A stretch of 64,000 nt of DNA, taken from contig JADIIX010000070.1 of the NCBI GenBank assembly GCA_027604505.1, positions 1-64,000 of the forward strand, given 5' to 3'. Both the position numbers and the translations under genes were made by a program. This DNA is from Gonapodya sp. JEL0774. Its lineage: Eukaryota > Monoblepharomycota > Monoblepharidomycetes > Monoblepharidales > Gonapodyaceae. Shown here in pieces: positions 27,301-36,859 of this stretch; position 1 is the stretch's first letter; each line of letters begins with the position of its first letter. The notes below the pieces were generated by a model. That model made no database searches. It was not told the origin of the DNA and saw only the letters and a program-made list of their open reading frames with translations.

Positions 27301-27450
27301 CAAATGCACGACAGTCTGAGAATGTGACGTCCCAGCAGGGACCGCCGTCACCGACTTGTCGCCCAGCAGAAACAAACTTAAATCCAGTGGAATATCTTTC
27401 GTCGTTTCATTTCTCCAATAAATATTAGCGTCCATCGTCGGCGGCTGCAT
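24340..27450 (-). CDS. C5orf34-like protein (DUF4520/DUF4524 type)
   Basis: Function unknown; animal C5orf34 is itself uncharacterised. The 5' exon (start 27450, or in-frame ATG 27435) contains RFSTANVLSMYRNAVAACLR, which lines up with the YR..L..AL.FRN block of C5orf34. After an intron ending TTTTAG near 26671, the exon carries SGAVQLTSLDSRSTITVYPH and FWVSFPALI. These match the animal motif G.V.ITSLDG......P....F.V.F. A long Ser/Thr/Pro-rich insert (roughly 26400-25800) is followed by RYAYARCTQGPFSTKDPPKI and by VYRCVHVQGQDEVFAVAGGA. The last exon has LRTIVDTCLKILQHN, like the conserved C-terminal ILQHC helix, then a disordered tail to TAG at 24340. Borders of the middle introns are approximate. 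Order of all four conserved blocks is kept, which is the main support. Confidence 0.75.
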
Positions 27451-27693
27451 TATAGACGGGTTCGGTTGTAGTTCTGTGGCCTTTCGCGCTCTCGAGTTCG
27501 ATCGGAACAGTTATCTTCACAAACACAATACCAAGTACGCCATTCTACGCGTTTATTCCTTTACAGATCAAATACACAGCCCTCGTTTTGATATTCAAAG
27601 GTAATCCAGAAGAAACCACGGCGACGGCACATCCCACCAAATGAGTGAACCGTAGCGCCAAAAAAACGTCCCACGCATCGACTCCATTCAGCT

Positions 27694-30317
27694 TCAGCTC
27701 GATGACCCACTCCCACTCGGTCCCGCCGTGCCTGGCGGACTGGAAGATCCGGCGGGTCGGGCGTCCGTGTTGTACTTCTGTTGGCGTTAAACACAAATGG
27801 AGGCATTTTGTTTTGTTGACACGTTCAAGAACCCTTACTGATAATCAATGAGAGACCCACCCATCGATCCTCCAGCAGACCCTTCGCAGTGTCCTCCAGT
27901 ACCACCTCCCTTCGGCTCCCACAGTACACGCTCTTATCCTGCACGACCCGTTTCAGTTCGGCAATCTTATCCGCGTCCGTCTCAATCGGCTTCTCCATGA
28001 GCTCAGACAGCTGCTCAACCGCCATCTCTAAATCCCTTTGGTTGTCCTCAAACATGGCTGTTTGATTGTCTCGAGCGAGGTAATAAGCGAACGCGTACGT
28101 CCACTTGAGGGTCGTTCGGCACGAGACAACAACATCCACGGCTTTGCGAAGGAATTGCACTTCAATCCAGCTGAGGCTCGAATGGGCCAGCACTTCGGAC
28201 ATCTTCTTCTCCGTTTTGCTGTGGAGCTCCTGAGATAATTTGGCAGATTGTTCGTGGTTCGCGTATCGGTTATAGTACTGACGATTCACATGGTGATCGA
28301 GGGAGATATGTCGTGCAGGTGCGATGAATGGAGTGCGAATGATGGGGTAAATGTTGAGCAAAATGAAACAAAACGTGTAGGAGCGAACATCAGCATCGAC
28401 AAATCCCCATGGCAGATAAGCAACACTCCCGGTACGATTCTCTGCAATCTCACGTGCAAGTAGCGCTGCAGCGCCGCTCGAGACTTGGCCTGCTGATCCC
28501 TCGCCTCGATCGCCTCCTTCTCGTCGAAACGGTTGCAATTGTACCACTGGGAGCGTATTCAAGGAATGAGGTCCGGCGGTGAAAGGATCAAAGGTCGTGA
28601 GCTTCATAACTTAGTGTTGGCTTGCTTTGTCACCAAAGGCACGCGTACCTGAGTTCCGTGCTCTGACCATGGTCCTGCACATACCCAGCAGAACTCGTGT
28701 TTGCAGCGACGGCAAGTCATGTGATTGCAGCCGCCGTTCTGATTCAGATATGTACGAATTGAGATGAAAGGTTTGGTGAGCGTTTATTTGACACGAGGAA
28801 CACGTGAGAATGACCAATTGTTGAGTTCGGTCTGTCCTGTGTTATCCAACGACAAGAAAATGCAATCCTCAGCTTGCTCGAAGGGGATCGCTCTACTACC
28901 ATTACCAGGTTGCTCCCGCTCACTGCGATGCGAGTTCACAGACATCCCCACCATCCCCACCATCCTCACTCCCTGACCCACGCAAGCTCACCTTCTCAAT
29001 AGTACTTCCGCACTTCGTGCACTCCTTGGTATTCGCACTGATCCAATTACTAGTTTCCGAATCGTCCGCACATTTTTTCAACCACTTCTTCACCAACCAG
29101 CATGTGCACGGGGCGTGACCGGGTGCCAAACCACACCCAAAGCAGAATTGTGTGCCGCACAAGCACGTGACGGTGGGTACGACGGTGGGGAGTTGAGCGG
29201 GGGATATGTGGCATTCGATCGCGTATGTGCAATGGGGTGCGGGACACCAGCGGTGGAAGTCGGAGTCGTCGACAAACGTGCGGAGCAGGAGGTCCTTGTA
29301 TCTGGGAGGTTGGGAATTTGATACTTTATATTTGATGCCCGGCTAGCACTCCAACCTCTGAGTAAACTCACTTCTCCAACACCGCCTTATCCACACACTG
29401 CTCCACGGTTTTCTCATCCACAATTACTCCACAACCCTTTTGCATGCACTGAATCCTTCGACTTTCTCCCTCCTGTCTCACTTTCGTTGTAAGGTATTGG
29501 CCGTAACACCCTGTGCAAAATCTATGCCCACAACTCAAAGCGATTGACAGCAAGTCCGGTTCGTCTGCACAGCAGACATCACACGCGAATCCAGGAACGG
29601 TGATGGGACGGGGTTGTTTGGCGGAGTCAAGGATGACGCCAGCCGCGATGGCGGTGGCGGCAGGGTCTGCGAAGTATCGGTCGATGAGCCGTTCTTTGTT
29701 CCAGCGGAAATAGCGAAGCAGGGTTGCGGCGTGTTGCGGGGCGGTACCGAGGAGGCCGGCGACCTGAAGGGGGGGGAGGTGGAGGGTGGGGGCGGTGCCG
29801 GTGGGTAAACGTTTTAGATGAACGCCTCCAGTTTCACACGAAAACAAGGCCGCACGAAAAACTTTTCTGCTCGTGTAACCCATGCGACCCGTTATGGACT
29901 GTCTGTCGTGAAACCCACCTGATCTGCTTCATCTTTCTGTACTTTTATAATGTCCTCGACCTTATGTACCGTGAACTCCACCTCGTGAACTTTCCGTCGA
30001 TCCTTCTCCGCCACGACGGGCGAAAACACTCCAGAATTGCCCATGTCCAGGTCGTCGTCATCGTACTCTCCATCGTCTTCCTGATCGTCGAAGTCATCAT
30101 CACCATAGTCGTTCAGGTCCTCATCGCCGTCTGAGTCCTGTGTTGGGGATTTGGGTGATTTTGGGGTAAATCTTGAGGAGGATGTGGCTTGCGAAGCGGT
30201 TTTCTTGAGGGGCGCAGGAGCAGACGAGTTGGAAACGGAGCCTTGGCCAGACGTTGCGATCGGGGAAGGCTTAGACTTCGAGCGAGTGTTGGAATCAGAC
30301 TCATCCATATCGCTCAT
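27694..30317 (-). CDS. RBR E3 ubiquitin ligase, Ariadne (ARI/ARIH1) family
   Basis: RING-between-RING ligase that forms a thioester with ubiquitin before transfer; Ariadne members cooperate with neddylated cullins. The start [10 protein letters not shown] (30317) leads an acidic head ([14 protein letters not shown]). A UBA-like segment follows ([28 protein letters not shown]). RING1 is [20 protein letters not shown], then RFCTGCY. The IBR includes [12 protein letters not shown] and [14 protein letters not shown]. The Rcat exon contains [13 protein letters not shown] and [20 protein letters not shown], in which the GGC cysteine is the expected catalytic one. The Ariadne domain contains YHLN-type helices ([31 protein letters not shown]). 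The last exon joins in phase 0 after EDRW and reads [20 protein letters not shown] before TGA at 27694. The frame that runs on further is not used. All zinc ligands seen are intact. Confidence 0.95.
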
Positions 30318-30977
30318 TTTACGTTTTGTTGGAGAGGAGGTCGTTGTTGCGAGATACGTGTGGGGCCTGGGGTGGTTTGCTGTGGAAAGTGGGTTCAAAT
30401 GATAGAGGGCAGGCGAAGGGTCGTTGGCCAGTATAGACCGCCCAGGGCAGAATGAATAAGAGGCAGATGCGAAATTCGAGGGGCGAGAAAGGGGCGAGAT
30501 TGGGTGCGTTTCCAGCAAGGTATTTGGGGCCAGTGTAAGTGAAACGAAGCATGAAGAAGGGTTAAGCGTCAGCACGAGAGCGAGCACAGCAAGAGCACGA
30601 GAAGAATATGGGATGCAGTGTCACACTTTCTCGGTCGTCACGGCTCTGGCTCTGACTGCCGATCCTGAAATCCGAGTTAGTTCCAGTTCAACCAGCTACA
30701 AGTCCGGGCGGACTCGGAGTTTCGACAGAAAAGGAATCAATACTAATTCAAGAGAGCGGCAGAAAACAAACCTTTGGAAGGGGGATTTGTGAGCTATTTG
30801 AATTTGATAATCAACCACTGGTATGAAATGGGCGAGTCACCCTCCGAAGCGGCAACTGCACACCACAAGCAGAGCTAGGGGAACAGTGTGAAATCAGGAA
30901 AGGACGGATTCGGGAATTCAAGAGCTGGCTCTCAACTACTTGTTTCTGCTATACTGATCCACTAAAATTCGAGAAGT
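30318..30977. other. Divergent intergenic region, ARI / truncated globin
   Basis: About 660 nt between two divergently transcribed genes, so it probably serves as a shared upstream region. An open frame on the minus strand continues upstream of the ARI start but has no recognisable content. No repeat or known regulatory motif was identified. Confidence 0.45.
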
Positions 30978-32311
30978 ATGCAAGGACTACAAGAGTGGGG
31001 TGAGTTCTTCAGAACCAGAGCTTTACTGAGACTAATGTAGAGCAAGAACATGGGGGAGCTCAAACTAATCTTGGATCGCTGGTTCTACTTATGTATTGCA
31101 AGCTGCGAAAAAGGCTGGGATCCCTTTAGACGAAGCGTTTGTCATCGACGAAAAGCCGTCTGTGTACTCGATCATTGGTCACGATGCCTTTGTGAGGTGA
31201 GAACTGACACGGCGGACTGGCAGAAGGTCGGACATGATGTCTTTTTCAATCATCAGCTGATGACGATGTGAGGTGGAAATGGCGGAGACTTTCCCATTTG
31301 GATGTAGGGGGGTTCTGAAACCTTCGCAGGTCACACGTGGAAGAGTTGTGGAATGCATATTGTTGTCGGATTTCGGTGTGGTTTATTTTGGAGAGGTGAT
31401 GCAAATGCGACTCCCTCGCGATGGCAGTGGGATGTGAGAAGACTCATCGACAAACTCACTCCGCTACTACCTACTGACCGACTCCTGCTGTTCTGCCGTC
31501 TCTCCGCTTTGTTTGACCATCCTTCACTCGCAATTCGCACATCACTTGCCATAACCACATCGAAGACTCTCCACAGAGTTCTACAACCGCGTTTATGCAG
31601 ACGATGAGGAGCCATGGTTTAGGTGCGTTCAAGTTCATGATCCCGATTCAATAGAATTCATGGCAGTCGACGAAGTCTTGAAAGCAAGGTTGAAAGAATC
31701 TTAAAAATGAAAGATGGAGTTTGTGAGTCGACAGGCCCTAGTGTGCTCGTTCAGGTCGTGACTGCGAACCAATGTGATCAATTGGGACACGTCATAATCG
31801 AAATACGTACTCATTTGCAACCCTGATCATTTTTTGCAGGGACATCTTTTCCCCAATAGCGAAAGAGGATGCAATCCACAATCAGTACGAGTGTGGGTGT
31901 TTTTATGGAATGCTGCTGGTGCTCCAAACTTCCTTTCGCTGATCATTTACTCCCTCTTCATCCATTCTTCCCACAGTCTTTATCCAACGGATGGGTGGTC
32001 CGCCTCTTTTTTCCCGCCGTAAGGGCCACCCAGCCCTCATTGGCAGGCACGCCCCCTTTACAGTAACACCACGCGCCGCTGAAAGGTGGCTGTTTCACAT
32101 GAGCGCAGCACTTGATGCGGTGGAAGGGCCTGTCGTCCCTGCGCGTGCCACCGGGGAAACGGTAGAGACTCGTGATGGGTCCGCAACCGAGCAGGCAGGG
32201 AGCCTACCGTGCATCGACCGGGCGAGTAGAGAGCGAATGTGGAAGTTTTTGCAGCACACGGCATGGTTTATTACGGGAGCACAGGAATCGAGAAGGGGGG
32301 GTTTATCGTAG
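30978..32311 (+). CDS. Truncated hemoglobin, group II (TrHbO-like)
   Basis: Small 2-over-2 helical heme protein; group II members bind O2/NO and are linked with oxygen handling or nitrosative stress. Exons chain as: MQGLQEW, then [68 protein letters not shown], and [20 protein letters not shown] leading to LIGRHAPF. The FYNRV Tyr fits position B10 and the His of RHAPF fits the proximal F8 ligand. GGPPL and the Trp of ERWLFHM (G8) are group II hallmarks. An acidic insert of about 30 residues precedes the last helix ([15 protein letters not shown]). Two introns (31000-31102 and about 31199-31565) keep frame only with AAG acceptors; the second is unusually long. No transmembrane or reductase domain is attached. 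Confidence 0.85.
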
Positions 32312-34260
32312 AGTTGTTTCTGGAATGGCTGGTCGACTTGAGATCCAGGTAGCGACTGGCAGAACTTTACATATAGAGTGGACGAGTAGCATGTTTGCAA
32401 AATAGATCTTTGGCTTTATGCGCATCGGAACGACCAGATTTGGAGCAGTGGCTTTGCAGATGACAGGAGATAGTCAGAAATCGCGGCGATCATTTATTCA
32501 AAACGGACCTATCATCCGGACCGGGAATGGTTTGTTGCAAACGTAGTATCTCCTCGTTGGCTCGTTGAATCAGAGCTTCGATTTTTTTTTTATATACCTA
32601 TTTCCGCAATTGATGGTTGTTGAATGCTGTTAACGAGAAGCAAGGCCGCATCAAGTACCTGACGGTTTTTGAACTTGAACGACTTCAAGTGAGATTTTCT
32701 TGTCCTCCCAGTACTTTTTGTAGTACTATTGTAGCCCGGATATCGAATTTCCCATCATAGTACCTTGCCACATCAGACTGAGAACTAAGTTTCCTAGTTT
32801 CAATAAGTTCACCAGTCACAACACTTACCCATTAGGGCATGATCTTTCTGTTTCGCAAATATAGTTCTCGTGGTATTCCGTTGGATGCGTGGCTTTCTTT
32901 CTGCATGAATGCGGCACTTGTTGCAAGCGTGATCCTCCAATTGTCCCAACGTTTCTTGCACCGCACAGCCAACAGATCGGTGGATGCAGTAAACTTTTAA
33001 CTAATTCAGCCATTGGATGGCAGTATGGTTGCATTATTACTGACAGACCATCTCTCATCTCACTTACAGCGTTCTTCATCAAAAGTAACTATCATGTTCT
33101 CTCGCAGTCTTGATCAAACATGATGCTCTGTTGAGAATGTGGGGTTCAAGGGCACCCATCCAATGGCTTCGTAGCGGAATCTCAGCCCGGTCACGACCAT
33201 TAAAGGAGTTGCGATGGACTCGGTTGCCGTCCTCAAACCTGGTGTCGAAGCAAGTGACTTGATGACCTGTGGGATTCCACCAACTCTCCTGAGCTCCCCT
33301 CACCACCACGTGCCCCTTCTCTAGCTCGCTGTCTGAACACAAAGGCAAGAAAAGCGTAGGGATCGCTGATTTCCACGGCTCCACTGACAAATTGATCAAC
33401 CCTGTTCAGTGGCACTGTGTTGACAAAGCCCTGTTCCCCAAGTATACGGAGGGTCTGAAGAAAACAAAAAAATTACACGTATATCCATGAATCTGCAGCG
33501 GAATGGCGTCGCTCTTGATCAGGATATCAAACGCGTGGTCATTGAGCAACACACGATAGCTCCCGCGAGGCAAACGAGGGGATCGATCCGTGGTTGTGTC
33601 CGAGCGTGTGAGATTCAGGATTATCGGGAAATTTGCATGTGATTAGTGAGAGTACCACCCTTTCTACACGTTCACTACTACAAATGAGCTTCGGGCTTGT
33701 CTGATGGTTGCTTGTGAATTCGACACTCATGCAACCCACTTATTTAGACGTAGTGCTTACCAGAGGAACGATTAACCATGTTCATTTTGACACCCTGAAA
33801 AGCGCACGTTGTGAAAACCATGTGGAAACGATCCACCACCTGCGACGTTTAACGACAGCCGGCTAAAAGCATGTACCCTAGGTGACCGTGTGTATTCATC
33901 TCTAACTATTTGCAACATGAGTACGATCGCCACTCTCTTCCACAGCAAGCCAGTTATCGCTGCTGTTGGATTGTGGGCGACGTGGGCAACGTGGGCGACG
34001 GAACTCAATCCAACTCTGGCGGTGCAAGACTCCTTGGGTTCGACACCAAAAGAGTCTACCCAACTTCGGCAAACTCGCCGACCAAGCGGCGTGAGCAACA
34101 GTTCCGACATATCACATAAAGTTCCAAAAGCGCAGAGACCCTCCCATTGTGTGGGGCCGAGCACGAACAACCGAAAGTGACGAGTTACATGAAAATCAAA
34201 ACGACCGTGAGATTGATCTGGACCCGAGATTGATGAACTACCCACCCGATTCGAACACAC
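32312..34260. other. Gene-poor stretch with degraded or unrecognised open frames
   Basis: No gene can be supported. On the minus strand, fragments around 33770 to 33080 read protein-like (for example RGSYRVLLNDHAFDILIKSD and GFVNTVPLNRVDQFVSGAVE). They cannot be joined with a normal-sized intron, and I do not recognise a family. Near 33974-34000 a 9-nt unit (GGGCGACGT) is repeated three times imperfectly, giving Trp-Ala-Thr repeats in one plus frame. A short T run sits at 32581-32591. This could be a decayed gene. Confidence 0.4.
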
Positions 34261-34264
34261 GACC

Positions 34265-34534
34265 GACGCCACCTCGTTACACCCGCGGACGTTGATGTTG
34301 CGCCGGTAAGCAATACGACTTTGAGTTTCGTACGAGTTCGAACACTTATAAAAGGGAATGGGGACAACAATAAGCAATAGCACTTCGGGTTTCGAAAGAG
34401 TGCAAGTACCCACACAATTCCATCCCACGACGGACGTCATCTCGCCACACCAGCGGACGTTGCTGCTGCGACAGGTAAGCAATAGCACTTCGGTTTGATA
34501 CGAGTGCGATCATTAAGGCACAGGAATGGAAACG
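34265..34534. repeat. Imperfect tandem duplication, period about 168 bp
   Basis: Two related copies, 34265-34368 and 34433-34534. Both contain GCGGACGTTG(A/C)TG(T/C)TGCG, then a GGTAAGCAATA stretch, then ACTT..G(G)TTT. A third partial copy of the second half (TAAGCAATAGCACTTCGG) lies at 34371-34388 between them. Divergence is spread over the whole unit, so the duplication is not recent. Each full copy has a GGTAAGC that looks like a 5' splice donor. Confidence 0.8.
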
Positions 34535-34663
34535 TCCATTAGTAGCTGTTCCCCAAGGCTTTATGCCCTTCAAACCCTCACCTTCCCATGGTGTTCAGCA
34601 TTCTCAGAGTTTCGCTTCTTGTGTTGAACTACTCTTCGACCCAGGTCCCCTCGCTCGCACCAC

Positions 34664-34956
34664 CTAGACCTCCTTAGCGTCTTCATCCAATTCCTCGTCG
34701 TCGTCTTCATCATCTCGGCGTCCTACTTCCCGTCCAGATTCCCAGCTCTCCACTCTCGACCAACAGATGCCAGAACGGTCACGGGCGCACTCGACGCTGT
34801 CGAATCCTTGATTCTTGCCCGAGCTTCGACAGCTGCCTTCCTCTTTGGCCTTGGAGCGTCCGCTGGTCCGGTGCCATGTTCCGCACCGCCAGTGCCGGTC
34901 TTGGAGTGACACGACCGAGTCGCCGGGGAAGTTTCAGAGATTCTTTTGGGAGCCAT
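34664..34956 (-). CDS. Hypothetical small basic/acidic protein
   Basis: A frame starting MAPKRISETSPATRSCHSK, with a PRPKRK nuclear-localisation-like motif, can be joined by a 69-nt intron (TCGA|GTGCGC...GAAGTAG|GA) to a second frame. That frame ends in a strongly acidic tail (RRRDDEDDDEELDEDAKEV). The product would be about 74 residues, with a basic body and an acidic end like some chromatin-associated proteins. No family is recognised, and the splice join is inferred only from frame and GT-AG. It could be chance. Confidence 0.35.
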
Positions 34957-34970
34957 TTCAGGTAAGAATT

Positions 34971-35040
34971 TCGCTGTATCGATTTTCCGCTTTATCGATT
35001 TTTCGCTTTATCGATTTTTCGCTTTATCGATATTTTGCTT
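34971..35040. repeat. Short AT-rich tandem repeat, 16-bp unit, about four copies
   Basis: The unit GCTTTATCGATTTTTC is repeated with small changes (first copy GCTGTATCGATTTTCC, last copy ending TATCGATATTTTGC). It lies just upstream of the small minus-strand frame that starts at 34956. A possible minisatellite. Confidence 0.85.
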
Positions 35041-36859
35041 AGAGAAACGGCGACAGATTGACGCCCTCTGGGGACCTCTTTGATATGCACTCGAATTACT
35101 GTGCAGGGAAACCACACCCTTCCATGGTTTTCTTAGTATTTCTTAGGTACTTTGCTTCGTGTCACGCCAGAGAGCCAGACTATCATTATCAGATTCAATA
35201 GAGCCAAAGTTCTATTAACCATGTGCCCGTGAAGGGGTGGTGGTTTCTTACGGGATTTCGTCCACTTGAGAAGGAACTTTTCAACTTTGCTCAACTCTTT
35301 CCGCGGCAGCGCTGGAAAACCCATGCGGGTGCCGGGAAGATGAAGAAGCCACACTGAAGAATAAAAACGGGGATGGCTTCCAATTCCTTTCTTCCTCCCA
35401 TTCTCTTGACCACGCAAAGAAATAAGCAAACAATACACGAAGAAGCCACAGCAAACATGTTCGAAATTGATTGGAGGCCCTCTCACGCAAGTTGAAGGCA
35501 CACCGAAAGACCACGGCGGGCCTGAGGATGGGCAAGAGGCAAATGAGCAAAAACGTTGGGACTGAGTTAAAACGTCCTGAATCCTATCGACGCTGCTTTT
35601 TCCAATTTGACGCCACCCTCGAGTAAATTGCTTTGAGTCAACATTAGAGACGGAGGGAAAGGACGGAGGGGTTAAAGAAAGACCCTCTGATGTTGCATGT
35701 CTTGGTATATAGGGGCGAAGTCAGCGTTTCGAAGTACTTGAAGGTTTCAATCGGCAGCAACTGACAGTTTGTGCGGTGGTACACAAGCGGAGTAGATGTC
35801 GAGTGCGATCGGAAAGGAAACATCGGTTCCATCAGGGCATCAGTCCTCGCCGGTGGAGCATAAGCACAAATCACACTCCCGGAAAACGACTGATGCACTG
35901 AAGAAGCTGAAGAAGTGACAAAGGTCTGTCAGCGGAGCTTGTCTGCGACTTGTAAAGCACAGAAGGGACATCCCGTTAAGGATGCTGTCTCCTCAACAAA
36001 CGCACGTGTTCAAAGATCCTGAATCCAGGAATGCAATTATTTCTGCATCCGTGATCTTGCTACCATATAACCTCCTGAAGCAACATGATTGCCAATGTGA
36101 AAGTATCTATCGGGGTGGGAAGGAATCTGAGTGTGAAAGAGTTTAATGACGTGGAATCCAACATCCGAACAGCAGCGTAACCAATAAAACAACATACTGG
36201 TACAGCAAACGGAAGGTTTCAGGCTATCTCGATTTGGCTCGCTCGCGATTTCTTGAGGTTGAGGGTGGCGCGTTTGGTGTACGATCACCGTGACAAGATG
36301 TTATTGCTCAAGTCCTGTATCTAGATCCTCCGACTACATGCAGCGAGATGAAGATGCTCCCCTTTTTAAACGAGATATTGCCATGCATATGAGATACTGC
36401 GACCATGCTTCCTCCTGCAAAGATCCGCCTGCGACTTGTTGACTAAGGGCATTCGACTCCTTTGTTGAATGGCAAGAAAAAAATAATCAGTTGCGGGATC
36501 AGTAGCACGATAGAGCACAGCTAATTGTATTTCACGTAGGAAAGCCTACATCACTTTTTACGTTTCCTTCCCAGCAGCGTCCCGAATCAGCTGTACCGAT
36601 AACGATACGACAAGAAACTCAAGAGGCCAGGAAGTAGCAATTCAGTGGGTGATTTTCTTCATGGAAAGCGGTGGGACTCGCTGAACCGATGGAATCAGCC
36701 TTATAACCAGCTTCTCATTCTTTTGTGGGTGTACTCGTCTGGGTCGCACGGACAAATCTTTGGTTGCGATTTTACTCGCTTCTTGATCGAGCTGTTTAGA
36801 AGTCATTTATGTCCCGCTCAGATGAGTTCAGAGAAATTAGAGTATACACTATTTATAGA
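35041..36859. other. Intergenic, nothing recognised
   Basis: Only short open frames in both strands and no domain, splice chain or repeat that I can support. It lies downstream of the MFS transporter and probably includes its 3' UTR. Confidence 0.45.

Noticed and set aside
27545-27796. Open frame ending 27545 as the C-terminus of the Ariadne ligase
   Set aside because: The phase-0 join after EDRW leads into another frame ([10 protein letters not shown]...) that stops at 27694; the longer frame would need a different, unsupported phase.
33890-34180. Plus-strand small protein with WAT repeats
   Set aside because: Start at 33917 is possible, but the frame depends on a 9-nt tandem repeat and shows no signal peptide, domain or splice support.
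34200-34350. Possible tRNA (GTTCGAATC-like B box)
   Set aside because: The bases next to the loop cannot pair into a T-stem and no acceptor stem is found.
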